This document shows positions 8,593 through 18,097 of a stretch of 64,000 bases of DNA, piece after piece. The stretch is from positions 372,001-436,000 of the forward strand of contig NZ_QOKV01000002.1 in the NCBI RefSeq assembly GCF_008365405.1. The letters run 5' to 3'. Position numbers and translations under genes: made by a program. The first letter of the stretch is position 1. Every line of letters starts with the position of its first letter. Below the pieces are notes generated by a model. That model worked only from the letters and a program-made list of their open reading frames with translations, was not told the origin of the DNA and made no database searches. The stretch is from Azospirillum brasilense (GTDB taxonomy: Bacteria; Pseudomonadota; Alphaproteobacteria; Azospirillales; Azospirillaceae).

Positions 8593-9297
8593 ATGGACAC
8601 GTCCGATTTCATGATCGCTCTGCTCCAGATCATCTGGATCGACATCCTGCTGAGCGGCGACAACGCGCTGGTCATCGCGCTGGCCTGCCGCTCGCTGCCG
8701 CCGAAGCAACAGAAGATCGGCGTCTTCCTCGGCACCGCCGCGGCCATCGTGCTGCGCGTGCTGTTCGCCGTCATCATCGCCTACCTGCTGGCCATCCCGT
8801 ACCTGAAGATCATCGGCGGGGCGCTGCTGTTCTGGATCGCCATCAAGCTGATGCTGCCCACCGAGGAGGAGGAGCAGGCGGAGCATGCCGGCACCTCCGC
8901 CGGGCTGTGGGGGGTGGTCCGCACCATCGTGATCGCCGACGCGGTGATGAGCCTGGACAACGTCATCGCCATCGCCGCCGCGTCTCACGGCAACACGGTC
9001 CTGCTGATCCTCGGGCTGGCCATCAGCATTCCGCTGATCGTCTTCGGCAGCACGCTGATCCTGAAGGCCATCGAACGGCTGCCGGCCCTGGTCTATGCCG
9101 GCGCCGGGCTGCTCGGCTACATCGCGGCGGAGGTCATCCTCACCGACCCGAGCATCCATTCCCACGTGACGGAGAGCCTGCCGGTGCTGACCGGGACGGC
9201 GCCCTTCGTCGCGGCGCTGGGGGTGATGACGGCCGGTTACCTGATGGCCCGCAGCATCAACCGCCGCCGCGCCGTGGTGGAGACCGATCCGGCCTGA
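8593..9297 (+). CDS. TerC family integral membrane protein
   Basis: Members of the TerC/YjbE family are inner-membrane proteins linked to tellurite resistance or metal (often manganese) export. This 234-residue protein has about seven hydrophobic helices and the two family motifs with membrane aspartates: IDILLSGDNALVIALA near residue 17 and IADAVMSLDNVIAIAAA near residue 115, related as an internal repeat. An acidic EEEEQAEH loop separates the halves. ATG 8593 is chosen over TTG 8584 for its better spacing from the G-rich ribosome site. No neighbouring gene points to a particular metal. Confidence 0.87.
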   Translation: MDTSDFMIALLQIIWIDILLSGDNALVIALACRSLPPKQQKIGVFLGTAAAIVLRVLFAVIIAYLLAIPYLKIIGGALLFWIAIKLMLPTEEEEQAEHAGTSAGLWGVVRTIVIADAVMSLDNVIAIAAASHGNTVLLILGLAISIPLIVFGSTLILKAIERLPALVYAGAGLLGYIAAEVILTDPSIHSHVTESLPVLTGTAPFVAALGVMTAGYLMARSINRRRAVVETDPA

Positions 9298-9304
9298 AGA
9301 GGAG

Positions 9305-9493
9305 TCAGCAGGAGGAGGGGCGACGGGGCTCGCGGCAGCGGTTGCCCCGGACCGCCCGGAAACGGCTCGGCAGGGCCATGGCGCGCACGTCGCTGGTGAT
9401 CTCGGAGATGAGGCCCGGATCGTTCCGCAAAATCTCCGTCACCACGGCGGCCAACCCGGCCAGGGCGAACACGACGGCAAGACTCTCCAACAT
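9305..9493 (-). CDS. Small hypothetical membrane protein
   Basis: Not recognised. The 62-residue product begins MLESLAVVFALAGLAAVVTEIL, one hydrophobic helix, followed by a basic, cysteine-containing tail. The start at 9493 is preferred over one 24 bases upstream because CGGAG lies about six bases before it. Codon bias is in line with neighbours, but a gene this short needs homology or expression evidence. It converges on the TerC gene and is divergent from the CBS-BON gene. Confidence 0.45.
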   Translation of the reverse strand: MLESLAVVFALAGLAAVVTEILRNDPGLISEITSDVRAMALPSRFRAVRGNRCREPRRPSSC

Positions 9494-9653
9494 GGGGAAC
9501 TCCGGACTCTGACACACTCATGCTGCGCTGCAGCAGAGATGGCGCAAAGTCCGTTGGAGAGCAAGGGACAAGAAACATAGCATTTCGTATACCAGACACG
9601 CAGCAGGAGCCGGACACAGGCTCCGCACCGTCAGTTCAGGGAGGAACGTCGAG

Positions 9654-10340
9654 ATGCAAGCGAAGGATGTCATGACATCGCCGGTCATCACGGTGGCGCT
9701 GGACACCCCCGTGCCGGACATAGCGGAATTGCTTTTGACCCATCGGATCAGCGGCTTGCCGGTGGTGGACCAGGATGGTCGCGCGGTCGGCATCATCAGC
9801 GAGGGGGACCTGCTGCGCCGGGTGGAGACGGGAACCGACCGTCCGCGCGCCCGCTGGCTGGAGATGCTGGTGGGCCGCAACGTGCAGGCCGCCGACTTCC
9901 TGAAGACGCATGGGCGCTGCGCGCGCGACGTCATGTCGCGCCCGGTCCAGGCCGTCGCGCCCGACACCGAGATCGCCGAGATCGCCGACCTGATGGAGGA
10001 CAAGCGGATCAAGCGCGCTCCCGTCCTGGTCGACGGGCGCCCGGTCGGCATCATCAGCCGGGCCAACCTGCTGCACGGGCTGCTCCGCAACCGGCGCAGC
10101 GGGACCGGCTTCGGCGCGTCCGGCGACGAGGCGATCCGCGCCGCGCTGCTGGAGGCGTTGGACGGACAGTCCTGGGTGGACCTCGATCGGATCAACATCG
10201 TCGTCAACGACGGGGTCGTGCAGCTCTGGGGCATGGTCGACAGCGAGGAACAGCGCCGTGCCCTGCACACCGCGGCGAGCGGCGTGAGCGGCGTGAAGCG
10301 CGTGGAGGAGCATCTCAACCGGAACCGCTTCGTCGGGTGA
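9654..10340 (+). CDS. CBS-CBS-BON domain protein
   Basis: Soluble cytoplasmic protein of 228 residues. Two CBS domains at about 7-60 (DVMTSPVITVALDTPV ... GIISEGDLLRR) and 91-143 (DVMSRPVQAVAPDTEI ... GIISRANLLHG) would form an adenosine-nucleotide-sensing Bateman module. The C-terminal BON domain (about 155-222, INIVVNDGVVQLWGMV and GVSGVKRVEEHL) may contact lipid or protein. Such proteins are common stress-related accessory genes. AGGGAGGA lies upstream of ATG 9654. A GGAGCC/GGCTCC hairpin at 9606-9624 lies in its leader. Confidence 0.85.
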   Translation: MQAKDVMTSPVITVALDTPVPDIAELLLTHRISGLPVVDQDGRAVGIISEGDLLRRVETGTDRPRARWLEMLVGRNVQAADFLKTHGRCARDVMSRPVQAVAPDTEIAEIADLMEDKRIKRAPVLVDGRPVGIISRANLLHGLLRNRRSGTGFGASGDEAIRAALLEALDGQSWVDLDRINIVVNDGVVQLWGMVDSEEQRRALHTAASGVSGVKRVEEHLNRNRFVG

Positions 10341-10375
10341 TCCCCGCTCATCCGCCCCATCGAAGGAGCAGCCCG

Positions 10376-11149
10376 ATGCCGCCACCCGAACTGTCCGTCC
10401 AGCCGCTGGACTCCGGAGCCACCTTCCGCAACCAGGTCTACCGAAAGCTGAAGCAGGCCATCATCCAGATGGACATCTACGACCACCCCGGCGACGTCCG
10501 GCTCGACGAACGCCAGCTCAGCGGCCTGCTGGGCGTCAGCCGGACCCCGATCCGCGAGGCCCTGACCCTGCTGGAGCAGGAAGGGCTGGTGCGGCTGGAG
10601 CCGCGGCGGGGGATCTACATCGTCCGCAAGACCAAGACCGAGATCATCGAGATGATCATCGCCTGGGCGGCGCTGGAAAGCATGGCGACCCGCCTCGCCG
10701 CCGAACGCGCCACCGAGGAGGACATCGGCACGCTGTGGGACATCTTCCGCAGCTTCGAGGAGCAAGCGCCCTCCGACAACATCCAGGAATATTCCGACGC
10801 CAACATCGAGTTCCACAAGGCGATCATCCGCCTCAGCCGGGCGCGCATCCTGGAGACGCTGACCGACAACCTGTTCATCCACATGCGGGCCATCCGCAAG
10901 CTGTCGATCCGGCAGGACAACCGGGCCGAACAGTCGATGCACGAGCACCGCGACATCATCCGGGCGCTGGAGCGGCGCGACGGCGAACTGGCGGAGCGTC
11001 TCGCGCGCGAACACACGCTGGGTCTGGCCGCCCATGTCGAACGGCACGGCGATTTCCTCGACTGGCTGCGGCTGGCCGAGGTGCGGGGCGCCGAGGGCCG
11101 GAACGCCGACGTCAAAGCCGCGCTCAAGGATGGCCTGCCGCTGATGTAG
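10376..11149 (+). CDS. GntR family regulator with FCD ligand-binding domain
   Basis: Probable metabolite-responsive repressor, 257 residues. The winged helix at about 20-85 contains LDERQLSGLLGVSRTPIREAL and the wing GLVRLEPRRGIYIV. The all-helical FCD domain (about 95-225) shows the metal/ligand residues in ANIEFHKAI, EHRDIIRALERRD and EHTLG. AAGGAG at 10361 fixes the ATG at 10376; the frame is open upstream to 10337 and overlaps the end of the CBS-BON gene. The target is unknown; the tct operon 2 kb upstream is a candidate because FCD regulators often control organic-acid transport. Confidence 0.85.
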   Translation: MPPPELSVQPLDSGATFRNQVYRKLKQAIIQMDIYDHPGDVRLDERQLSGLLGVSRTPIREALTLLEQEGLVRLEPRRGIYIVRKTKTEIIEMIIAWAALESMATRLAAERATEEDIGTLWDIFRSFEEQAPSDNIQEYSDANIEFHKAIIRLSRARILETLTDNLFIHMRAIRKLSIRQDNRAEQSMHEHRDIIRALERRDGELAERLAREHTLGLAAHVERHGDFLDWLRLAEVRGAEGRNADVKAALKDGLPLM

Positions 11150-11168
11150 AGCGGAGGGGGGCCGTAAT

Positions 11169-11207
11169 CGCCCCTCTCCCCTCCGGCCGAAGGAGGTGAG
11201 CGGGGCG
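11169..11207. repeat. Intergenic palindrome
   Basis: Two 16-base arms (11169-11184 and 11192-11207) match as an inverted repeat at 14 of 16 positions around a 7-base centre. It resembles other C/G-rich intergenic palindromes at 21915-21940 and 61198-61224. It could act as a terminator or be a REP-like element. Confidence 0.5.
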
Positions 11208-11315
11208 ATGGCCCCGGTGGCGGATCGCCGCGTCCTCCGGAAACTTTCCCGGACCGGGAGGGTTGGACGGGTGCGGCGGCGCGGCCGGGCGCCTGAAGAT
11301 CGGAGGAGAGGGCGG

Positions 11316-11810
11316 ATGAAGCTCGACGGGTCTTGCCACTGCGGCGCGGTACGTTTCTCGGTGGACGCCTATGCGCCGGCTCCGTACCTGCGCTGCTACT
11401 GCTCGATCTGCCGCAAGACGGCGGGCGGGGGCGGCTACGCCATCAATCTGGGAGCCAAGGCCGAAACGCTGGCCGTGACGGGGGCGGAGCACGTCTCCGT
11501 TTTTCACGCCCGCATCGACGGGCGGGAAAGCCCCGGCGAGCGGCGCTTCTGCGCGCGCTGCGGCTCCGCCTTGTGGGTGAGCGACCCGCGCTGGCCGGAG
11601 CTGGTCCACCCCTTCGCCAGCGCCATCGACACCCCCCTGCCGGAGGCGCCGGCCCACGTCCACATGATGCTGGGGTCGAAGGCCAACTGGGTCCCCGTCC
11701 AAGCCGGGCCGGGAGACGAGCACAGCGACGACTATCCGCCCGAATCGCTGGAGGAATGGCACCGGGCGCATGGGATGCTGGACGGCGGGAAACCGAACGG
11801 CGGGGCGTGA
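11316..11810 (+). CDS. GFA/CENP-V family zinc-binding protein
   Basis: Small cytoplasmic protein of 164 residues in the family named after glutathione-dependent formaldehyde-activating enzyme; most members have no proven reaction. Zinc ligands are clear: CHCG at 7-10, CYCSIC at 27-32 and CARCGS near residue 83. The family glutathione-site region AGGGGYAINLG follows the second cysteine cluster. GGAGGAG at 11301-11307 supports the ATG at 11316; the upstream frame is not needed. It stands alone, converging on the ABC permease. Confidence 0.82.
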   Translation: MKLDGSCHCGAVRFSVDAYAPAPYLRCYCSICRKTAGGGGYAINLGAKAETLAVTGAEHVSVFHARIDGRESPGERRFCARCGSALWVSDPRWPELVHPFASAIDTPLPEAPAHVHMMLGSKANWVPVQAGPGDEHSDDYPPESLEEWHRAHGMLDGGKPNGGA

Positions 11811-11829
11811 TCCCCGCCGTCCGGACCGG

Positions 11830-12603
11830 TCAGGCCTTCAGCCGGTAGCCCGTGCGGAAGATCCACCAGACCGCCGTCAGGCAGACCGCCAGGAACAGGG
11901 CGGTCATGGCGAGGCTGATCCCCACCGGCACGTCGGCCTGTCCGTAGAAGCTCCAGCGGAAGCCGCTGACCAGATAGACCACCGGGTTGAACAGGGTGAT
12001 CTTCTGCCACAGCGGCGGCAGCATGCTGATCGAATAGAAGCTGCCGCCGAGGAAGGCCAGCGGCGTGATGACCAGGATCGGCACGATCTGGAGCTTCTCC
12101 CAGCCGTCCGCCCAGACGCCCAGAATGAAGCCGAACAGGCTGAAGGTCACCGAGGTCAGCACCAGGAAGGCGACCATCCAGACCGGGTGCTGGATCGAGT
12201 AGTCGACGAACAGCCGGGCGGTCAGCAGGATCAGCACGCCGAGGACGATCGACTTGGTGGCCGCCGCCCCGACATAGCCGACCACCGTCTCGAAGGCCGA
12301 GATCGGCGCCGACAGCACCTCGTAGATCGTGCCGGAATAGCGCGGCATGTAGATGCCGAAGGAGGCGTTGGACACGCTTTCCGTCAGCACCGACATCATG
12401 ACGAGGCCGGGCACCAGGAAGGCGCCGTAGGTCACCCCATCCACCGCCGTGAAGCGCCCGCCGATGGCCGCCCCGAAGACGATGAAGTAGAGCGAGGTCG
12501 AGATGACCGGCGCCGCGATGCTCTGGAACAGCGTGCGCCAGGTGCGGGCCAGCTCGAACAGGTAGATGGCCTTGACCGCATGAAGGTTGATGGGGGAGGT
12601 CAT
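11830..12603 (-). CDS. ABC-2 type transporter permease
   Basis: Inner-membrane half of an ABC exporter. The 257-residue protein has about six hydrophobic helices and ABC-2 features: [18 protein letters not shown] near the N-terminus, [15 protein letters not shown], and the loop [20 protein letters not shown] before the last helices. The start codon overlaps the stop of the ATPase gene (ATGA at 12600-12603), showing translational coupling. Related to the NodJ/DrrB/YadH group; substrate unknown. Confidence 0.87.
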   Translation of the reverse strand: MTSPINLHAVKAIYLFELARTWRTLFQSIAAPVISTSLYFIVFGAAIGGRFTAVDGVTYGAFLVPGLVMMSVLTESVSNASFGIYMPRYSGTIYEVLSAPISAFETVVGYVGAAATKSIVLGVLILLTARLFVDYSIQHPVWMVAFLVLTSVTFSLFGFILGVWADGWEKLQIVPILVITPLAFLGGSFYSISMLPPLWQKITLFNPVVYLVSGFRWSFYGQADVPVGISLAMTALFLAVCLTAVWWIFRTGYRLKA

Positions 12604-13526
12604 GCCCGCTCCTTCACAAGGCTGACGAAGATCTCCTCGAGGGAGCTTTCCTCGGTGTGCAGGTTGGTGAAATCGATGCCGTGGTCGCCGAGCTTGCGGA
12701 GAAGCCGGGCGATGCCCGTCTGGTCGTCCTGCGTGTCGAAGCTGTAGACCAGCTCCCGCCCGTCGCCGGACAGGGTCAGGGGGTAGCCGGCCAGTTCCGC
12801 CGGGATGGACTCCAGCGGGTTCTGGAGCTGCAGGGTCAGCAGCCGCTTGCCCAGCTTGCGCATCAGCGCAGCCTTGTCCTCGACCAGCACGATGCGGCCG
12901 TTGGAGATGACACCGATGCTGTCGGCCATCTCCTCCGCCTCCTCGATGTAGTGGGTGGTCAGGATGATGGTCACGCCGCTGTCGCGCAGGTGCCCGATCA
13001 TCTCCCACATGCCGCGGCGAAGCTCCACGTCCACCCCGGCGGTCGGCTCGTCGAGGAAGAGGATGCGCGGCTCGTGCGACAGGGCCTTGGCGATCATCAC
13101 GCGGCGCTTCATGCCGCCGGACAGCGCCATGACCTTGCTGTCCTTCTTGTTCCAGAGGGACAGATCCTTCAGCACCTTCTCGATGTGGGCGGGATCGGGC
13201 GGCTTGCCGAACAGCCCGCGGCTGAAGCTGACGGTGGCCCAGACGCTCTCGAACGCCTCGGTCGTCAGCTCCTGCGGGACGAGGCCGATCAGCGAGCGCG
13301 CGGCGCGCCAGTCGCGCACGATGTCGTGCCCGTCGACCGTCACGGTGCCCGCGGTGGCGTTGACGATGCCGCAGACGATGCTGATCAGCGTCGTCTTGCC
13401 GGCCCCGTTCGGCCCCAGCAGGGCGAAGATCTCGCCGCGGCGGATATCGAGATCGACCCCTTTCAGCGCCTGGAAGCCGGTGGCGTAGGTCTTTTCCAGC
13501 CCACGCACCTGAATGATCGGCTGCAT
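12600..13526 (-). CDS. ABC-2 type transporter ATP-binding protein
   Basis: Energises the adjacent permease. The 308-residue protein has Walker [10 protein letters not shown] near residue 40, the signature LSGGMKRR near 140, Walker [14 protein letters not shown] near 160 and the H-loop TTHYIEEAE near 195. A C-terminal region of about 90 residues resembles that of drug and polysaccharide exporter ATPases (DrrA/NodI/YadG). ATG at 13526 fits the conserved beginning [11 protein letters not shown]. First gene of a two-gene operon. Confidence 0.9.
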   Translation of the reverse strand: MQPIIQVRGLEKTYATGFQALKGVDLDIRRGEIFALLGPNGAGKTTLISIVCGIVNATAGTVTVDGHDIVRDWRAARSLIGLVPQELTTEAFESVWATVSFSRGLFGKPPDPAHIEKVLKDLSLWNKKDSKVMALSGGMKRRVMIAKALSHEPRILFLDEPTAGVDVELRRGMWEMIGHLRDSGVTIILTTHYIEEAEEMADSIGVISNGRIVLVEDKAALMRKLGKRLLTLQLQNPLESIPAELAGYPLTLSGDGRELVYSFDTQDDQTGIARLLRKLGDHGIDFTNLHTEESSLEEIFVSLVKERA

Positions 13527-13752
13527 GTCCCCCCTCTGCCTGTCGGTCGGCCCGTTCCGGGCGGGCGTCACCTTAACGGCGGGATGGCCCGCGGTCATCG
13601 GGCATTCGGCGCGACGCAACCATTCCGGATAAGAGGGTCCTGATTTGGGAGTCCCGATTCGGGGTGGGGGACGCCCGCCCACAAATGATTTCGGGACAAC
13701 AGCCCTGCCCATCCCCATATTATGTAAAAAGCACGATAGAGGACGAGCGCTC

Positions 13753-14436
13753 ATGCCAAAAGATGTTGTGCTCAGCGATGTCGATGTTTGGGAAAGCTCC
13801 ATCACCACATGGCTGCGGGCCAATGTGGCCGAGGACCCGGCCCACGACGTCGACCATCTTCTTCGCGTCTGGCGCACCGCCAAGGCCCTGGCCGCGGCGG
13901 AAGCCGAACGGGACGGCGGGCCGCCGCCTGACATGCTCGTCGTGCTGGCCGCAGCGTTGCTCCACGACATCGTGAACGTGCCGAAGGACCATCCGGACCG
14001 CAGCCGCGCCTCCCGCCTGTCGGCGGAGCGGGCGGAGGAGGTTCTGCGCGGCATGGGCTTCCCCGACGCGCTGATCCCCGCCACCCGCCACGCCATCGAG
14101 GCGCACAGCTATTCCGCCGGCATCCCGCCGCTGACCGTGGAGGCGAAGCTGGTCCAGGACGCCGACCGGCTGGAAAGCCTGGGAGCCATCGGCATCGCCC
14201 GCTGCTTCGCCACCTCCGGCCTGATGAAGCGGGCGCTGTTCCACGGCGAGGACCCGATGGCCGAGGGCCGCCCGCTCGACGACCTGCAATACGCGCTGGA
14301 CCATTTCAAGGCGAAGCTGCTGCTGCTGCCCAACACCATGCAGACCCCGGCGGGCCGGGCGCGGGCGCAGGAACGGGCGGCCTTCCTGCTGTCCTTCCAG
14401 GTCCAGCTTCTGGCGGAGATCGCCGGGGACGCCTGA
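13753..14436 (+). CDS. HD domain phosphohydrolase
   Basis: Predicted metal-dependent phosphohydrolase of 227 residues. HD superfamily residues are visible: [11 protein letters not shown] near residue 32, [11 protein letters not shown] near 75, [10 protein letters not shown] near 118 and [18 protein letters not shown] near 135. The layout matches the YfbR/YedJ-like group whose substrates are mostly unproven. No signal peptide. The start at 13753 puts the conserved core at the expected distance. Monocistronic; divergent from the ABC genes and convergent with the SDR gene. Confidence 0.8.
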   Translation: MPKDVVLSDVDVWESSITTWLRANVAEDPAHDVDHLLRVWRTAKALAAAEAERDGGPPPDMLVVLAAALLHDIVNVPKDHPDRSRASRLSAERAEEVLRGMGFPDALIPATRHAIEAHSYSAGIPPLTVEAKLVQDADRLESLGAIGIARCFATSGLMKRALFHGEDPMAEGRPLDDLQYALDHFKAKLLLLPNTMQTPAGRARAQERAAFLLSFQVQLLAEIAGDA

Positions 14437-14490
14437 CCGCCCCGGCTTCGGCGCCGGAGGATGGTCCGGGGCCGGGGCCGATCCCGTCGC

Positions 14491-15252
14491 TCACTTGCCG
14501 CCGGTAACGTCGAGGAAGGTGCCGGTGATGAAGGACGCCTCGGCGCTTGCCAGCCATAGGATCGCCCGCGCGACCTCTTCGGGCTGACCGCCCCGTCCCA
14601 TGGGGATCGAGTCCTTGACGCGATCCACCCGTCCCGGCTCGCCACCGCTCGCATGCATGTCCGTGTGGATGTGCCCGGGGCGGATGGCGTTGACGCGGAT
14701 GCCGTCCCGCGCGACCTCCTTGGCGAAGCCGATGGTGAAGGTTTCGAGGGCACCCTTCGAGGCGGCATAGTCGACATATTCGTTCGGACTGCCGAGCCGG
14801 GCCGACGCCGACGAGACGTTGATCACCACGCCGCCCCGCCCGTTGTGGCGATGGGACATGCGCTTGGCCGCCTGCTGCGCGCAGAGGATCGGGCCGATCG
14901 CGTTGACCGCGAAGATGCGCTGCATCCGCTCGAAGCCGAGATCCTCGGTCCTGGACTGCCGGGCCAGCACCGCGGCGTTGTTGACCAGAACGTCGATCCG
15001 GCCGAACTCCCGGTCGATCGCGTCGAACAGCCGGGCGACCTGCGCCGGATCCGCGCTGTCGGCGCGTACGGGCAAGGCGCGGCGCCCCAGAGCCTCCACA
15101 TCCGCCGCCACGGCACGGGCGGCGGATTCGTTGGCGACGAAGCTGATCGCGACATCGTAGCCCCGTGCGGCGGCAAGCCTTGCGGTCGCCGCGCCCACGC
15201 CACGACTTCCACCCGTTATCAGAATCAGCGGCGCCTGAGGGACGGTGTTCAT
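14491..15252 (-). CDS. SDR family NAD(P)-dependent oxidoreductase
   Basis: Classical short-chain dehydrogenase of 253 residues. Cofactor motif TGGSRGVG near residue 14, NNAAVLA near 90, catalytic serine in INVSSASARLG near 145, and YVDYAASKGA with catalytic Tyr and Lys near 160. C-terminal FLDVTGGK is typical of the FabG-like group. It lies 31 bases behind the MFS gene on the same strand, so probably co-transcribed, opposite a LysR regulator. Substrate unknown. Confidence 0.88.
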   Translation of the reverse strand: MNTVPQAPLILITGGSRGVGAATARLAAARGYDVAISFVANESAARAVAADVEALGRRALPVRADSADPAQVARLFDAIDREFGRIDVLVNNAAVLARQSRTEDLGFERMQRIFAVNAIGPILCAQQAAKRMSHRHNGRGGVVINVSSASARLGSPNEYVDYAASKGALETFTIGFAKEVARDGIRVNAIRPGHIHTDMHASGGEPGRVDRVKDSIPMGRGGQPEEVARAILWLASAEASFITGTFLDVTGGK

Positions 15253-15283
15253 TTGGAAGACATTTCCTGTGGTGGCGGGATGG

Positions 15284-16465
15284 TCATGCGGGTTCGGGCG
15301 CGGTGGAGGGCCGGCGGACCAGATGAGGCCTCAATGTCAGGACAAGCGGAACGATCAGCGCGGCGGTCGCCGCCGAGGCGAGCACGCCGATCGTCTGGGT
15401 GCTGTGATCGGCAATCGCGCCGTAGAGGATCGGCGCCAAGCCCCCGGAACCGATGACGCTCGTGTAGAAGACCGCGAAGGCCCGGCCGGTATCGCCGTCG
15501 GAAAGCTCCGGCACGGCGCCGTAGAGCACCGACGAGGTGCCGTTGAGCACGATTCCGAGCAGCGGCAGCAGGACCAGCGTCGGCGTCAGCGACGTGAGCA
15601 GGGTCGCCGCGATCAGCACGGCGGTGGCGGCCTCGGTCACCATGACGCTGCCGACGACACCCAGCCGCTCCCCGAGCCGGCTGCACGTCGCCTTTCCGAA
15701 CGCACCGCCGACGAACAGAAGGGCGAGGGCCAGACCGACCGTCGCCGTGTCCCCGCCCTGCCCATGGATGAGGAAGGGCAGAAAGAGCAGATAGCCCATG
15801 CGGGTCGCCGTATCGAGCGCGCCGATCACCGTCAGGATGCCGAAGCCGCCGCGGCCCCGGCCGGAGGCCGCCCCCGTCGTGGCAGTCCTGGCAATGGGAG
15901 TCGCCGGCGCCAGCGGCACCAAGGCGACCGACAGGGCAAGCCCAAGCGCCGCCATCAGACCCAGCACCGGCTGCCAGGCGAGGAGCGGCAGCAGCACCGC
16001 GGTGAGCGCCGGCAACGCGGCCTTTCCGAGATCGCCCGAGAAGTTGTAGATGCCGAGCGGATGCCGCGATGCCGCGCCGTAGCTGGCGGTGACGAGCATC
16101 GAGCCGCAGGGGTGCTGGATGCTCGATCCGATGCCGGCCACGGCGAGGCCGACGCAAAGACCCGCGAAGCCGAACGGCGCCGCCATGATCAGCAAGCCCG
16201 TCGACGCGAGGGCGGTCGACAGGATCAGCGCCGCCCGCGGCGACAGGCCGCGCAGCGCCCGGTCGGCCGGGATCTGCAATCCTCCCATCGTTCCGTAATA
16301 GAGAGCGCGGACGATGGCCAGAGCCGCGTAGGAAAGACCGAACTCCGCCTGCCACACCGGCAGGAAGGCGTAGAGAGCGTCGGTGTACCCGTCATGCAGC
16401 GCGTGGGCGAGGCAGGCGCCAGCCAAGTTTTTCTTTTTCCGAGTCCACCGATCTCCCGATTTCAT
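15284..16465 (-). CDS. MFS transporter
   Basis: Twelve-helix secondary transporter of 393 residues. Helices are evident throughout; the loop after helix 2 contains ADRALRGLSPRAAL, a variant of the MFS loop motif. N-terminal MKSGDRWTRKKK is cytoplasmic and basic. GAGGA precedes ATG 16465. The gene precedes an SDR gene and is divergent from a LysR-type gene across 135 bases, the usual layout for an inducible export/modification pair. The fold with AHALHDGYTDALYAFLP near the start resembles fosmidomycin-resistance-like MFS proteins; this is a guess. Confidence 0.82.
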   Translation of the reverse strand: MKSGDRWTRKKKNLAGACLAHALHDGYTDALYAFLPVWQAEFGLSYAALAIVRALYYGTMGGLQIPADRALRGLSPRAALILSTALASTGLLIMAAPFGFAGLCVGLAVAGIGSSIQHPCGSMLVTASYGAASRHPLGIYNFSGDLGKAALPALTAVLLPLLAWQPVLGLMAALGLALSVALVPLAPATPIARTATTGAASGRGRGGFGILTVIGALDTATRMGYLLFLPFLIHGQGGDTATVGLALALLFVGGAFGKATCSRLGERLGVVGSVMVTEAATAVLIAATLLTSLTPTLVLLPLLGIVLNGTSSVLYGAVPELSDGDTGRAFAVFYTSVIGSGGLAPILYGAIADHSTQTIGVLASAATAALIVPLVLTLRPHLVRRPSTAPEPA

Positions 16466-16600
16466 CTTTGATCGATTCCTCGAAGACGCAACAGAGCTTG
16501 CCCGGCTGGGACAATCTCAAGGGCATGGTATACGCGTGAGGTTTCATCGACTAGTATGCTTTGAATCACGGATACCGTTCCTTTTCCTCACGGATCGCCC

Positions 16601-17509
16601 ATGCGCCGCCTTCCCCCTTTGAACGCCCTGCGCATCTTCGAGGTCGCGGCCCGGACCGGCAGCTATGCCGAAGCCGGAGCCGAACTCGGCCTCACCCATG
16701 GCGCGGTAAGCCGGCAGATCGCGGCGCTGGAAAGCTGGCTCGGGCAGAGGCTCTTCATGAAGGACGGGCGCCGCATGGTCGCGACGCCGATGGCGAGAGT
16801 CTTCGCCGCCGAGGTCGGTCTATCCTTCGATCGCCTGGCTGTCGCGGCGGAAGCGTGTGGCCGGCCCAACGCGCGCCGCATCTTGCGTGTCAGCGCCCCG
16901 ACCAGCTTCGCGATGCGCTGGCTGATCCCGCGCCTCAACCGGTACCACGCCGACCATCCGCACGTCGAAGTCGCGGTCACGACGGTCTCGACCGTGCTCG
17001 AGGAGCTGCGCGGCGGCGTCGACGTGGCGATCCGGCGCGGCGTTGCCCGGGAGCATGTGTGGCCGCAGCATCGCGTCGTCCCGGTGCTGGATGATGTGGA
17101 CACGCTGATCATGAGCCCGGCGCTGTTCGCGCAACGGCCGATCCTGAAGCCCGCCGACATCGAGGGGCATACGCTGCTGGCAAGCGAAACCCGTGCCGGC
17201 GATTGGGCGAACTGGCTTGAGGCGGCAGGGCTCGAACACCTTGCCGGGCATTCCCGCCAGACATTCGACCACTTTTTCGTGACCCGCCAGGCGGTGGAAG
17301 ACGGGCTTGGCATTGGGATCGGTCCGTTGCCGATGCTGGAGATCGACGTTGCCAACGGAAGGCTGATGACACCGCTGCCGGACATCCGGGTGCCGAGGAC
17401 GGGGTACGTCGCGCTCATTCCCCGTCGGGCCGATGCCGGAAAACTGGCCGGAAACTTGGTTGCCGGCTTCGTCGACTGGCTTGTCGGAGAGGCGCGGGGA
17501 GCGCGGTAG
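16601..17509 (+). CDS. LysR family regulator, GcvA-like subgroup
   Basis: Transcription factor of 302 residues. It begins MRRLPPLNALRIFEVAARTGSYAEAGAELGLTHGAVSRQI, the opening of the GcvA/AmpR branch, with the helix-turn-helix at about 18-40. The effector domain (about 90-295) has SAPTSFAMRWLIPRL and GGVDVAIRRG. Likely controls the divergent MFS-SDR pair; the 135-base spacer contains a GTATAC (16528-16533) and AT-rich stretches suitable for LysR sites. A bidirectional terminator follows. Confidence 0.88.
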   Translation: MRRLPPLNALRIFEVAARTGSYAEAGAELGLTHGAVSRQIAALESWLGQRLFMKDGRRMVATPMARVFAAEVGLSFDRLAVAAEACGRPNARRILRVSAPTSFAMRWLIPRLNRYHADHPHVEVAVTTVSTVLEELRGGVDVAIRRGVAREHVWPQHRVVPVLDDVDTLIMSPALFAQRPILKPADIEGHTLLASETRAGDWANWLEAAGLEHLAGHSRQTFDHFFVTRQAVEDGLGIGIGPLPMLEIDVANGRLMTPLPDIRVPRTGYVALIPRRADAGKLAGNLVAGFVDWLVGEARGAR

Positions 17510-17564
17510 CGGACCCGTTCGTGGGCGGAGTTCGGAAAAGCTGCTAAATCCGTTGGACGAAACG

Positions 17565-17600
17565 AAAAAGGACCGCTCCGGAGGAGTCGGTCCTTTTTTC
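17565..17600. terminator. Bidirectional intrinsic terminator
   Basis: AAAAAGGACCG (17565-17575) pairs with CGGTCCTTTTT (17588-17598), with A and T tracts on the outside. It serves the LysR gene and the convergent small gene. Confidence 0.9.
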
Positions 17601-17653
17601 CGGCCCGGATGGGCGGGCCACCGCGTCGTGGGGCCGGATGGCCCAGGCGCCGG

Positions 17654-17848
17654 TCATTCGCGCATCAGCGTCGGCAGGTCGAGCGTCGAAGTGCCGGCCG
17701 CCGGGGCAAAGGTGCCGGACGACACGGCTTGGTATACGATATACAACGGAGTGGCCGAGAACCAAGCGCCGGCGAATTCCGTAACACCCTTGGCGATGGT
17801 CGTCAGAAGGCCGTCGTGGTGGGTGTGATGGGCGGAAGCGTAAGCCAT
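17654..17848 (-). CDS. Small hypothetical protein, 64 residues
   Basis: Not recognised. The product begins MAYASAHHTHHDGLL, a His-rich N-terminus, followed by a moderately hydrophobic stretch AGAWFSATPLYIVYQAV and an Ala/Pro/Thr tail. AGAGGAGA about 8 bases upstream of ATG is a strong ribosome site, and the gene lies between a terminator and an AT-richer promoter region, so it looks genuine. A TGGTAT-N5-ATACCA inverted repeat lies about 40 bases upstream of the start. Confidence 0.6.
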   Translation of the reverse strand: MAYASAHHTHHDGLLTTIAKGVTEFAGAWFSATPLYIVYQAVSSGTFAPAAGTSTLDLPTLMRE

Positions 17849-17885
17849 GATGTGTCTCCTCTTTGCTGGTAGGGCTATTGTGCCG

Positions 17886-17902
17886 TGGTATACCCGATAC
17901 CA
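17886..17902. promoter_or_regulatory. Candidate operator upstream of the small His-rich gene
   Basis: TGGTAT and ATACCA form a perfect 6-base inverted repeat separated by 5 bases. Its placement 38 bases before the start suggests repressor control of the small gene. The binding protein is unknown. Confidence 0.4.
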
Positions 17903-18097
17903 GAAGCGCTATGCCCGCAGAGCAGCAAGACCGAAAAATTACAGCTTCCTCAAGCGTTTAGGGACGAAACAGTCGGCCGCGCCAACCAAAAAAATGGATA
18001 CTCCGGTATGACTCCTGCCCCATGATTGCGTATGTGTTTGCTGGGGAATCGCGTATTCTCCGGTCATTACCCCTGGAGATAATCTGGAGAGCCGTCT

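Noticed and set aside
9587..9592. GTATAC copies at several places as one common operator
   Set aside because: About five copies are expected by chance in a window of this size and composition; only the one in the dctP/GntR promoter has supporting context.
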